DNA of 10,143 bases from an uncultured Eubacteriales bacterium (GCA_902783795.1 CACZSO010000060.1:1-10143), one strand, 5' to 3'. Positions 1-6,370 are shown, counted from the stretch's first letter. Notes: generated from the letters alone by a model not told the origin. Made by a program: numbers and translations.

Positions 1-992
1 TGCTTCTGGTTCCTATCTCTTTCGGCATGCTGCTGGTCAACATCTACCCTGATATCATGAAAGAGGGCGGACTTTTACACTACTTCTACCTGCTGGACGA
101 ATGGAGCATCCTGCCGTCCATCATCTTCATGGGCGTGGGCGCCATGACTGACTTTGCGCCGCTCATTGCGAACCCGAAGAGCTTCCTCTTAGGCGCGGCC
201 GCCCAGTTCGGCATCTACGCAGCTTATTTCATGGCCATCCTGATGGGCTTCAATGATAAAGCTGCAGCCGCTATCTCCATCATCGGCGGCGCCGATGGCC
301 CGACATCTATTTTCCTGGCTTCCAAACTCGGCCAGTCAGACTACATGGGCCCGATCGCCGTGGCAGCGTACTCTTATATGTCGCTGGTCCCGGTCATCCA
401 GCCGCCTATTATGAAACTTCTGACCACGGAAAAAGAACGCAAGATCAAGATGGAACAGCTGCGTCCCGTATCCAAGCTGGAGAGGATCCTGTTCCCTATC
501 ATCGTTACCATCGTGGTCTGTATGATCCTTCCTACCACAGCACCCCTGGTGGGTATGCTGATGCTGGGCAACCTGTTCCGTGAATGCGGCGTGGTACGCC
601 AGCTGCAGGAGACAGCTTCTAATGCCCTGATGTACATTGTCGTTATTATTCTGGGAACTTCCGTAGGTGCTACCACCTCCGCAGAAGCTTTCCTGAAGCT
701 TAGTACTTTAAAGATCGTGGCTCTGGGTATGATCGCCTTTGCCTTTGGTACTGCTGCCGGCGTTCTGTTCGGTAAGCTGATGTGCAAGCTGACCCACGGC
801 AAGGTGAATCCGCTGATCGGCTCCGCCGGTGTTTCCGCCGTGCCGATGGCAGCCCGTGTTTCCCAGAAGGTCGGTTCTGAGGCCGATCCGACGAACTTCC
901 TGCTCATGCATGCCATGGGACCGAATGTCGCCGGTGTTATCGGCACCGCCGTGGCGGCCGGTACCTTTATGGCTATTTTCGGCGTCAAGTAA
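1..992 (+). CDS. oadB: Na+-translocating decarboxylase beta subunit (oxaloacetate decarboxylase type), 5' partial
   Basis: This is the integral membrane subunit of biotin-dependent sodium-pumping decarboxylases. In this family it decarboxylates carboxybiotin and couples that to Na+ export. The frame is open from base 3 and begins with LLVPISFGMLLVNIYP, typical of an early part of the family, so the true start lies upstream and probably a few dozen residues are missing. Family signatures are clear: GGADGPTSIFLASKL (about bases 285-330), which carries the essential Asp region; NPLIGSAGVSAVPMAARVSQK near 808-870; and MHAMGPNVAGVIGTAVAAGTFM near the C-terminus. Many hydrophobic segments are present throughout. 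The stop TAA is at 990-992, and the carboxyltransferase subunit starts 14 bases later, so the two are one operon. Beta subunits of oxaloacetate, methylmalonyl-CoA and glutaconyl-CoA decarboxylases are hard to tell apart; the downstream OadA-type partner is what points to oxaloacetate. Confidence 0.93.
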   Translation, partial: LLVPISFGMLLVNIYPDIMKEGGLLHYFYLLDEWSILPSIIFMGVGAMTDFAPLIANPKSFLLGAAAQFGIYAAYFMAILMGFNDKAAAAISIIGGADGPTSIFLASKLGQSDYMGPIAVAAYSYMSLVPVIQPPIMKLLTTEKERKIKMEQLRPVSKLERILFPIIVTIVVCMILPTTAPLVGMLMLGNLFRECGVVRQLQETASNALMYIVVIILGTSVGATTSAEAFLKLSTLKIVALGMIAFAFGTAAGVLFGKLMCKLTHGKVNPLIGSAGVSAVPMAARVSQKVGSEADPTNFLLMHAMGPNVAGVIGTAVAAGTFMAIFGVK

Positions 993-995
993 AAC

Positions 996-1001
996 AGGAG
1001 G
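996..1001 (+). promoter_or_regulatory. Ribosome binding site deciding the oadA start
   Basis: A perfect AGGAGG lies 5 bases before the GTG at 1007 and 11 bases before an in-frame ATG at 1013. The spacing favours GTG slightly, although the ATG is still possible; the choice changes the protein by only two residues. Confidence 0.7.
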
Positions 1002-1006
1002 ATTAA

Positions 1007-2416
1007 GTGAAAATGGAAAAGAAACCCGTAAAAATAACAGAAACGATCCTGCGTGACGCCCATCAGTCCCTGATCGCGACCCGCATGACCACAGAAGAGA
1101 TGCTGCCCATAGTCCCGAAGCTGGACCAGGTGGGCTACCATTCCGTAGACTGCTGGGGCGGCGCGACTTTCGATGCCTGCCTGCGCTTCTTAAAGGAAGA
1201 TCCTTGGATCCGCTTAAGGAAACTGCGTGATGGCTTTAAGAACACGAAGCTGCAGATGCTGTTCAGAGGACAGAACATCTTAGGCTATAACCAGTATTCG
1301 GACGATGTGGTGGAATATTTCGTACAGAAATCCATCGCCAACGGCATTGACATCATCCGTATCTTCGACTGCTTCAATGACTTGAGGAATCTCCAGACAG
1401 CCGTGAATGCAGCGAAGAAGGAAAAAGGTGAGACACAGATCGCCCTGTCCTATACCCTGGGCGATGCCTACACGCTGGATTACTGGAAAGAGACCGCTAG
1501 ACAGGTTGAAGAGATGGGTGCAGATTCCCTTTGCATCAAGGATATGGCCGGCCTGCTGGTACCTTATGAAGCCACCCGCCTGGTGTCTGCCCTTCGTGAA
1601 GGCACTGACCTTCCCATCCAGATCCATACTCACTATACCTCCGGCTGTGCGGCCATGTCCTATGTGAAGGCCATCGAAGCCGGCGCGGACATCATCGATA
1701 CCGCTATTTCTCCCTTTGCCATGGGTACTTCCCAGCCGGCTACAGAAGTCATGGTCGAGACTTTCCGGGGTACCGAATATGACACCGGCCTGGACCTTAA
1801 CCTTCTGGCCGAGATCGCGGATTATTTCCGCCCCATCCAGGAGAAATATCTGGAGAACGGCACCCTGTCTCCGAAGGTCATGGGCGTGAATATCAAGACG
1901 CTCCTGTACCAGGTGCCCGGCGGTATGCTTTCGAATCTGGTATCACAGCTTAAGGAAGCCCATCAGGAAGATAAGTACTATGAAGTGCTGGAAGAGATCC
2001 CCCGCGTCCGTCAGGACCTGGGCGAGCCGCCTCTGGTTACTCCGTCTTCCCAGATCGTGGGTACTCAGGCTGTTCTGAATGTGCTGCAGGGTGAGCGCTA
2101 TAAGATGATCACTAAAGAGACCAGGAAGATCCTTCATGGTGACTTTGGCAAGACCATCAAGCCCTTTAATCCTGAAGTGCAGAAGCTGGCCATCGGCGAT
2201 GATGAACCTATCACCTGCCGTCCGGCAGACCTGATCCCGCCGCAGCTTCCCGAATACGAAGAAGCCATTAAAGACTATAAGCAGCAGGACGAGGATGTCC
2301 TTTCCTACGCCCTGTTCCCGCAGGTAGCCATGGACTTCTTTAAGTATCGTGATGCGCAGCAGCAGAAAGTGGATGTAGCTGAAGCGGATGCCGCTAACGG
2401 TGCTTATCCGGTGTGA
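1007..2416 (+). CDS. oadA: Oxaloacetate decarboxylase alpha / pyruvate carboxylase subunit B, carboxyltransferase domain only
   Basis: This is a cytoplasmic carboxyltransferase that moves CO2 from oxaloacetate to biotin, leaving pyruvate; the beta subunit encoded just upstream then releases the CO2. The 469 residues carry the family hallmarks: RDAHQSLIATRM with metal ligand Asp17, MLFRGQNILGYNQY at about 84-97, FDCFNDLRN at 120-128, SLCIKDMAGLL with Lys178 (the carbamylated lysine of the family), IHTHYTSG with metal ligands His207 and His209, and ISPFAMGTSQPATE at about 234-247. After the TIM barrel there is the PYC/OADA conserved C-terminal domain, but the protein ends without the MKM biotinyl-lysine domain that full-length OadA (about 590-600 aa) carries. 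The biotin carrier must therefore be a separate subunit, presumably encoded upstream of the window. Start GTG (ATG at 1013 is an alternative). A methylmalonyl-CoA or glutaconyl-CoA role is unlikely because those alpha subunits belong to another fold. Confidence 0.93.
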   Translation: MKMEKKPVKITETILRDAHQSLIATRMTTEEMLPIVPKLDQVGYHSVDCWGGATFDACLRFLKEDPWIRLRKLRDGFKNTKLQMLFRGQNILGYNQYSDDVVEYFVQKSIANGIDIIRIFDCFNDLRNLQTAVNAAKKEKGETQIALSYTLGDAYTLDYWKETARQVEEMGADSLCIKDMAGLLVPYEATRLVSALREGTDLPIQIHTHYTSGCAAMSYVKAIEAGADIIDTAISPFAMGTSQPATEVMVETFRGTEYDTGLDLNLLAEIADYFRPIQEKYLENGTLSPKVMGVNIKTLLYQVPGGMLSNLVSQLKEAHQEDKYYEVLEEIPRVRQDLGEPPLVTPSSQIVGTQAVLNVLQGERYKMITKETRKILHGDFGKTIKPFNPEVQKLAIGDDEPITCRPADLIPPQLPEYEEAIKDYKQQDEDVLSYALFPQVAMDFFKYRDAQQQKVDVAEADAANGAYPV

Positions 2417-2439
2417 TAAAGAAAGATAACTGATGAGAA

Positions 2440-2476
2440 GGGGTTGCCGTAATCAGTGCGGCAGCCCCTCTTTTCT
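2440..2476 (+). terminator. Rho-independent terminator of the oad operon
   Basis: The 10-bp stem GGGGTTGCCG (2440-2449) / CGGCAGCCCC (2459-2468) has a single G-U wobble and a 9-nt loop. It is followed by TCTTTTCT. It sits 23 bases after the oadA stop. Confidence 0.9.
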
Positions 2477-2484
2477 GTTAGAAG

Positions 2485-2514
2485 AAGACCGGTCATCAGG
2501 CCGGTTTTCTTTTA
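2485..2514 (+). terminator. Second, weaker terminator-like hairpin in tandem
   Basis: AAGACCGG (2485-2492) pairs with CCGGTTTT (2501-2508) with one wobble pair across an 8-nt loop. The 3' arm runs into TTTTCTTTTA. It lies immediately behind the main terminator and may be a backup. A further CCGGTTTCTT motif at 2520-2529 resembles the 3' arm. The rest of the gap to 2737 is AT-rich and holds only the promoter-like site noted separately. Confidence 0.55.
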
Positions 2515-2652
2515 TTAAGCCGGTTTCTTCGCATTGCTTATCCAGAGCGATATGCTTCCGGGAAATTTGAGATTTAAGATCTCCGATCCATGTAAGTTTT
2601 TGAGTTTTTTATTCCGGAGCCAAAGTGTATCCCTTTTGTATCTTTCATTATG

Positions 2653-2658
2653 TATAAT
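2653..2658 (+). promoter_or_regulatory. Probable -10 element (TATAAT) for the coiled-coil protein gene
   Basis: A consensus TATAAT lies 80 bases before the ATG at 2738, in an AT-rich stretch, and is directly preceded by TG. I find no good -35 hexamer at the usual spacing (the position 17 bp upstream reads TCCCTT), so this would depend on the -10 region or be weak. Both upstream terminators favour an independent promoter here. Confidence 0.45.
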
Positions 2659-2737
2659 CTAACAAGATGAGAAAATCGGCCTCATTATTTATGACCAGTT
2701 TTATGAAGTTTTTTAAGTAATAAGAAGAGGTACCATC

Positions 2738-3163
2738 ATGAAACATTTTATCAGAACAGTTTCTGCTTTATTGCTTGTCTTTGCCATCACGGTACAGGGG
2801 CCGGTCCGGGCTTTTGCCCAGGCGGCGGATGCCCCGGATTATATCAGTGAAGTAAAGATCGCCATGGGGGATAAGGCAGAGAAGGACCTTGAAGGGTATA
2901 CCATCCTGAAGGATGAGAACGGAAAGGTGGTCGATTTAAACCAGGACGCCGGCGGCAGCTGGGGTTCCCAGGGAGATAAAAAGGTCATCCTGGGCTATAA
3001 GACCACAAAAGACAGGGATGATGCCATCACGGATCTGGCGGTCATGAACATGGCCGGCGGCTACTCTGTCCGGGAGTATGAAGCCCTGATCGAGCAGCGT
3101 ATAGATTCACAGGTGATCCCCTTTATCAACAAAATTTCAGGCAACCATCAACGAGTACCGTGA
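2738..3163 (+). CDS. N-terminal fragment: signal peptide plus unknown domain
   Basis: This is the 141-codon intact-frame portion of the broken gene. Residues 1-27 form a clear Sec signal peptide: positive MKHFIR, hydrophobic SALLLVFAITV, and a cleavage site after AFA (residues 25-27). The mature part is soluble, with YISEVKIAMGDKAEKDLEGYTIL and the phrase ILGYKTTKDRDDAITDLAVM, and it ends with VREYEALIEQRIDSQVIPF before frame is lost. The last residues, after INKI, are out of frame and not authentic. The start is set by ATG at 2738 with AGAAGAGG at 2723-2730, 7 bases away. No domain name can be given. If translated alone it would be a short secreted product without a membrane anchor. Confidence 0.6.
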   Translation: MKHFIRTVSALLLVFAITVQGPVRAFAQAADAPDYISEVKIAMGDKAEKDLEGYTILKDENGKVVDLNQDAGGSWGSQGDKKVILGYKTTKDRDDAITDLAVMNMAGGYSVREYEALIEQRIDSQVIPFINKISGNHQRVP

Positions 3164-3285
3164 GAACATCACATCGGAAGATGATGTAAACCGTGCCCGG
3201 GCGGAATATGTCCGCGAGGCGCTGAACAAGTTTACGGACGACGACTGTAACGGCGCAGGCCTCGGCGATCTATGAAAAGGGCGGC

Positions 3286-4350
3286 GTGGCGCTGACATGG
3301 GCAGCGAAGCGTGCCGAGGCATTGGAAAATGATAAGAACCTGGCGGACAGAAATAAGATCAGTACGAAGACTATCGTGCTGTATGGTCTGTCAAGTGCTG
3401 CGGCTCTGGGATTTATAGGCTCTGTGATCACCTGGGGAGTTCAAAAAGCCACCCTTGATACTGCAAAGCTTGAGCGGGCATTTAAGATACTGAGAAATCT
3501 GAAGGCCGAAAAATCAATGGTGACAGAACAGCAGGCCTGCATAGAGCAGCTGTTTCAATCGGATCTTAATACCTACGACGAGATAAGCAAGTTTTATTCA
3601 CAGAAGATAGATCTGATAAAAACGAAGAACGAGCTCGTAAGGAATATTGACAAACAGGAAACTGTGATCAAAAACATGACAGCCACCGGCAATACGGCCC
3701 AGTGGATGTCCGTAGGCTTTGCGGCTGCAGTGGTGGTCCTTTACGCCTTTTCCGCCTACATGACTTATCAGGACCTGAAGGATTTCTATAAGGTGAAGTT
3801 TTCTCCGATCCCGCATTACATGGTGGATGAAACTGACATCACCTATTATAATGAAAATGGTCAGCAGCTGGTGAAGGAAAACCATGCGGCTTATTACAAA
3901 GCAGCAGTCTGCAATCGTTCGGAATCGGATGACAATTATAAGGTCCTGGGTGACTGTGCTGATCTGAACGGTGACGTAGGCCAGCAGTGGCTTGCCCTTT
4001 ATGTCTGCAGAAACAGCGAGGTCATGCAGCCGATCCTGGCGGACTCCCTGAAAGTGGTCGTGGGGAACAGCAATATCCCGGCGGGCTACGAGGCGGGCAT
4101 CCACATGTTCGGAAGCAAAACGGCCTTCAACCTGAACAGTAAGCTGTACGACTGGAACCAGAGCGCGAAGAGTGTGTTTGTGTATTTCCAGATCGATAAG
4201 CAGGCGCCGGTGAAAGAAATGCAGACCGCCGGTTCTTCCTTTACGGGAGGCTGGTTAGCGCTGACGGGTGTTCTGGGTATGGGACTCGGGGCTGGAATTA
4301 CTGCCCTTGTCATGCGTACCTTCAGAAAGAAAGAAGAAGCAGCTGCCTGA
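3286..4350 (+). CDS. C-terminal fragment: TM-coiled coil-TM protein with a terminal membrane anchor
   Basis: This frame carries 354 codons if read from the GTG at 3286, but there is no ribosome binding site before it and the frame is open back to 3226, so the GTG is unlikely to be a true start. Visible features: TM1 at about 29-52 (VLYGLSSAAALGFIGSVITW); a charged heptad-like region at about 58-131 (LERAFKILRNLKAEKSMVTE and onward); TM2 at about 140-159; an extended region at 165-315 with Tyr-rich phrases such as PIPHYMVDETDITYYNENG and LNGDVGQQWLALY; and TM3 at about 322-343, then RTFRKKEE. That gives a hairpin of two membrane helices joined by a coiled coil, and a C-terminal domain anchored at its end. 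Function is unknown. Context gives no help, as the gene stands alone between terminators. Confidence 0.6.
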   Translation: MALTWAAKRAEALENDKNLADRNKISTKTIVLYGLSSAAALGFIGSVITWGVQKATLDTAKLERAFKILRNLKAEKSMVTEQQACIEQLFQSDLNTYDEISKFYSQKIDLIKTKNELVRNIDKQETVIKNMTATGNTAQWMSVGFAAAVVVLYAFSAYMTYQDLKDFYKVKFSPIPHYMVDETDITYYNENGQQLVKENHAAYYKAAVCNRSESDDNYKVLGDCADLNGDVGQQWLALYVCRNSEVMQPILADSLKVVVGNSNIPAGYEAGIHMFGSKTAFNLNSKLYDWNQSAKSVFVYFQIDKQAPVKEMQTAGSSFTGGWLALTGVLGMGLGAGITALVMRTFRKKEEAAA

Positions 4351-4396
4351 ATCCCCGGGATGAAGCAGCTTCCCTGAAAACAGAAAAATCAATTAT

Positions 4397-4436
4397 GCCT
4401 GCCGGTTTACAGATCAGGAACCGGCAGGCTTTTTTA
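4397..4436 (+). terminator. Strong Rho-independent terminator after the coiled-coil gene
   Basis: A perfect 11-bp stem GCCTGCCGGTT (4397-4407) / AACCGGCAGGC (4419-4429) has an 11-nt loop and is followed by six T. It lies 47 bases after the stop at 4348-4350. Confidence 0.93.
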
Positions 4437-4512
4437 TAATACGCTGCCCAGCCTTCTGATAGGACTGCCGGGAAAAATCCGTGAACAATAAATGAAAAAA
4501 GTATGAAATGCC

Positions 4513-4541
4513 TGTACATCCCGCGGCCTTTTTGGTATGAT
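4513..4541 (+). promoter_or_regulatory. Promoter-like site (extended -10) ahead of a gene-free region
   Basis: TGTACA (4513-4518, four of six matches to TTGACA) lies 17 bp before TATGAT (4536-4541), which is preceded by TGG, making an extended -10. A perfect TATAAT also occurs at 4543-4548 but lacks a -35. Transcription would begin near 4547-4550. No protein gene with a ribosome binding site follows, which is why an RNA product is suggested. Confidence 0.5.
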
Positions 4542-4547
4542 ATATAA

Positions 4548-4746
4548 TAATTCCCATGTCTGTGCGCCGGACATTCCGCGACTGGCCAGTCTGGAGCGGT
4601 TTGAGGAAACGTTCCAGAAACTGATGTAAAACGCTGAGTGCAGAAAGGATGTTTTTCGCAGCTCGTGAAAATCAGGCCTTTCAAACAGGAAACAGCAAAG
4701 TTCTGCCTGCCTGAATGGCTGCTGATGTCCGTTCAGACAGGTTTTT
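4548..4746 (+). ncRNA. Candidate structured small RNA, about 200 nt, unidentified
   Basis: A promoter-like site precedes this stretch and a terminator-like hairpin ends it, with no credible ORF between. Hairpins seen: CAGT-CTGGAGCGGTTT (4587-4602) pairs with AAACGTTCCAG-AA-ACTG (4607-4623) around a GAGG loop, giving about 15 bp with one bulged G and a 2-nt bulge. A second, less regular hairpin spans about 4636-4664 (GAGTGC... with GCAGCTC, bulged). The third is the terminator. A short 5' hairpin ATGTC/GACAT is possible at 4556-4574. I compared it with what I remember of 6S RNA, the SRP RNA core, RNase P, tmRNA and T-box motifs and recognise none, although the length would suit 6S. It could instead be leftover non-functional sequence. 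Confidence 0.35.
4706..4746 (+). terminator. Terminator-like hairpin closing the candidate RNA
   Basis: CCTGCCTGAA (4706-4715) pairs with TTCAGACAGG (4732-4741) with one C/A mismatch across a 16-nt loop, then TTTTTGT. No gene ends just upstream, so its presence implies an otherwise unannotated transcript. Confidence 0.6.
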
Positions 4747-4862
4747 GTATAAGACAGCCGGGGTCTGTCCGGCTTACAGGATCCACATGTTTTTTTACAA
4801 AAAAGAGCCGGCAGCAGCCATGATTTCCAGCCACTTTTCCTCATGCACTTTTTTTGTTTTAC

Positions 4863-4891
4863 TTGTTTTCACAGAGAATATGTGGTAGTAT
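4863..4891 (+). promoter_or_regulatory. Probable promoter of the cdaA-cdaR operon
   Basis: TTGTTT (4863-4868) is separated by exactly 17 bp from TAGTAT (4886-4891), with TGG before it as an extended -10. This leaves a leader of about 60 bases before the ATG at 4958. It is the first good promoter before four closely spaced genes. Confidence 0.6.
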
Positions 4892-4911
4892 ATAAATACC
4901 TGTGTATACTA
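4886..4911 (+). repeat. Inverted repeat overlapping the -10 element, operator-like
   Basis: TAGTATA (4886-4892) and TATACTA (4905-4911) are perfect inverted copies separated by 12 bp, about two helical turns between centres. The left arm coincides with the predicted -10, so a bound dimeric regulator would block transcription. The bases are all A/T-rich, so chance is a real alternative. Confidence 0.35.
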
Positions 4912-4957
4912 TATATTCGGGGGACTTGGATTTCAGGGCGGACAGGGAGTTAAATAT

Positions 4958-5371
4958 ATGATCGACATGACCCGGGTCTATTACATGACAGAGGCCGCCG
5001 TTTTTGAAAAGAATCACAAAAACGACGCCATCGACATCGTGACTTACCGCAGAAAGGACTATATCCTGCTTCATATGCTGATCGTTCTTCTGTCGGTGAC
5101 GGTGGCTTATGCGCTTCTGGTGGTTTCCGTCCTCTTCATGGTCCTGATGGCCAGGGAAGAACTGCTTTTGAATGTTACACAGATGGCGGCTATCGCTTTG
5201 GGAGTCATCCTGCTTTATGTGGTCATCCTGATCATTTACTTCATCATTGCCCATAAATACTATGGAGAAAAGCATGTGAAGGCACGGCAGGAGATCACAG
5301 AATATCTGGATATCCTGAATGACTTAAGAGACTATGAGAACGCGAAGCGGACGTTGGACGAGATAAAGTAA
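4958..5371 (+). CDS. Small two-TM membrane protein, unknown function, first gene of the cda operon
   Basis: The product is 137 aa. The N-terminal 34 residues are polar and should be cytoplasmic; two hydrophobic helices follow at about 35-64 (YILLHMLIVLLSVTVAYALL and onward) and 77-98 (MAAIALGVILLYVVILIIYF). The tail from 99 to 137 is strongly charged and probably helical (VKARQEITEYLDILNDLRDY), compatible with a cytoplasmic coiled coil or partner-binding segment. There is no signal peptide and there are no catalytic motifs. ATG at 4958 has AGGGAG at 4944-4949, 8 bases away. The next gene starts 12 bases after its stop, so it is surely co-transcribed. I do not recognise a named family; position suggests a role near c-di-AMP synthesis or the envelope, which is inference. 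Confidence 0.85.
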   Translation: MIDMTRVYYMTEAAVFEKNHKNDAIDIVTYRRKDYILLHMLIVLLSVTVAYALLVVSVLFMVLMAREELLLNVTQMAAIALGVILLYVVILIIYFIIAHKYYGEKHVKARQEITEYLDILNDLRDYENAKRTLDEIK

Positions 5372-5383
5372 CGGGAGAGGATC

Positions 5384-6370
5384 GTGAACAGGATATTACA
5401 GGCAAAAGATGCCTTTAAGTCCTTTTATGAAAAATATGACAGATATCTGAACGGGCTGGTCCGGTTCCTGTTTGCGTTGTTCTTATACCTGACGGTTTTT
5501 TACCACACCGGTTATAACACCCGGCTGACGAAACCGGTCATTGCTTTAGTACTGGCCTTTATATCAGCCTTCCTGCCGGTGTCCGGCATTACCATTATCA
5601 TGTGTCTGCTGATCCTGGCAGAATTTGCCTCTGTTTCTCTGGAAGTGACAGGGGTTACATTGATGCTCATGACTATGATGATGCTCATGTATTTCGTATT
5701 CCGCTCGGGAAAGAACTGGCTCATGGCCATCAGCTGCCTCATGTGTCTTTTACGAGTGCCTCATGCCATGCTGCCGGCGGCGCTTCTGATCAATCCCATA
5801 GAGATCATTCCCCTGGTTTTCGGTGTGGTATTGTATGGCCTGATCGTCATTGTGAAAAAGGATGTGCTGCTTCTGTCTTCCTCTTCAAGTCTGGGGATGG
5901 CAGGCAGGATCAACCAGCTGCTAAGTGGATTTCTCAGCAGTGAAAAGTTTCTTCTTACATTGCTTTCCGTTGCAGCAGCTGCTTTCCTGATCAGCGCCAT
6001 TAAAAAACAGCGGATCAGCTATGCCCACCTGACGGCCATGATCGCAGGAGACTTCCTGTATCTTCTGATCATGATCATCGGGGATCTTCTGATGAATGTG
6101 GAGATCAGCCTCCTGCCGCTTTTAACCGGTTTTGCCGTCAATGTACTTTTATCCGCCGTGATCATCATATTGGTGATCAATATGGACTACCGCCATACGG
6201 AACAGGTGGAGTTCGAGGATGATGAGTATTATTACTATGTGAAAGCTGTTCCGAAAATGACGGTTTCTGCCGCTAAAAAGACGGTGGAGACCATTCGTGA
6301 CGAAGATGAAGAGCTGGAAAAGACCTTTACTGATACAGGGGTCTTTGTCCGGCCTGACGATACTCCATAA
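5384..6370 (+). CDS. Polytopic membrane protein with acidic/tyrosine-rich cytoplasmic tail, unknown function
   Basis: The product is 328 aa. Residues 1-20 are polar and amphipathic (QAKDAFKSFYEKYDRYLNGL), followed by roughly eight hydrophobic segments between about 23 and 267, and then a hydrophilic tail of about 60 residues. The tail contains EFEDDEYYYYVKAVPK (276-291), a striking patch of acids and four tyrosines, then a charged stretch RDEDEELEKTF. I recall near-identical tails in Lachnospiraceae proteins beside cdaA, but this is memory, not a search. There are no transporter or enzyme motifs I can name. Start GTG at 5384 has GGGAGAGG at 5373-5380 just upstream, and the preceding stop is 12 bases away. 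cdaA begins 12 bases after this stop. A scaffold or partner for CdaA is plausible but unproven. Confidence 0.88.
   Translation: MNRILQAKDAFKSFYEKYDRYLNGLVRFLFALFLYLTVFYHTGYNTRLTKPVIALVLAFISAFLPVSGITIIMCLLILAEFASVSLEVTGVTLMLMTMMMLMYFVFRSGKNWLMAISCLMCLLRVPHAMLPAALLINPIEIIPLVFGVVLYGLIVIVKKDVLLLSSSSSLGMAGRINQLLSGFLSSEKFLLTLLSVAAAAFLISAIKKQRISYAHLTAMIAGDFLYLLIMIIGDLLMNVEISLLPLLTGFAVNVLLSAVIIILVINMDYRHTEQVEFEDDEYYYYVKAVPKMTVSAAKKTVETIRDEDEELEKTFTDTGVFVRPDDTP

Larger units (their letters stand above)
2738..4350 (+). pseudogene. Frameshifted gene for a secreted/membrane coiled-coil protein (unknown function)
   Basis: Three consecutive open stretches in three frames appear to be one disrupted gene of about 537 codons. 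The first runs from 2738 and is lost near AAAATTT (3131-3137). Removing one base there continues IPFINKI into QATINEYRENITSEDD, and this second frame stays open to a TGA at 3273-3275 (ending FTDDDCNGAGLGDL). The third frame is open from 3226 and carries IYEKGGVALTWAAKRAEAL onward to 4350. The second shift must lie in 3226-3275, most simply around 3270. The reconstructed protein has a signal peptide, a soluble N-terminal region, two TM segments bracketing a coiled coil, an extended C-terminal domain and a last TM with a basic tail. From memory only, similar phrases occur in longer, uncharacterised Lachnospiraceae proteins, so a central deletion is also possible. Real decay and base-calling indels cannot be separated here. 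Confidence 0.75.

Noticed and set aside
374..1141. 255-codon open frame on the minus strand
   Set aside because: It lies antisense to the conserved oadB/oadA coding sequence, has no protein family features, and is explained by the codon bias of the real genes.
3131..3137. Programmed ribosomal frameshift at AAAATTT
   Set aside because: The heptamer is not in the slippery phase for -1 shifting, the needed shift is +1 (or -2), and a second +1 shift is required within 140 bases. Mutation or base error is simpler.
4580..4591. 12-bp perfect palindrome GACTGGCCAGTC
   Set aside because: It competes with the longer, more stable hairpin at 4587-4623. As a protein site it stands alone with no promoter close by on the downstream side.
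4556..4624. 22-codon micro-ORF starting MSVRRTFRDW in the candidate RNA
   Set aside because: There is no ribosome binding site, and the whole ORF overlaps the main hairpin. A leader peptide cannot be excluded but is not supported.
4624..4642. Possible cre (CcpA) site
   Set aside because: TGTAAAACG has one base too many between TGTAA and CG compared with the cre consensus, and no promoter of a metabolic gene is adjacent.
4752..4774. Two mutually exclusive short stems (GACAG/CTGTC and AGCCGG/CCGGCT) resembling a riboswitch-like toggle
   Set aside because: Stems of 5 and 6 bp can arise by chance; the following T7 run (4790-4796) is too far away to make a terminator, and no gene follows closely.
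4638..4823. Plus-strand 61-codon frame
   Set aside because: It runs through the 4706-4746 terminator, has no plausible domain, and ends in low-complexity sequence. The AGAAAGG near 4642 lies after, not before, its start.
4322..4844. Minus-strand open frames of 120 and 136 codons in the gap after the coiled-coil gene
   Set aside because: They overlap each other in different frames, run through terminator hairpins, show no ribosome binding sites and have Cys/Pro/Ser-rich compositions unlike real proteins.
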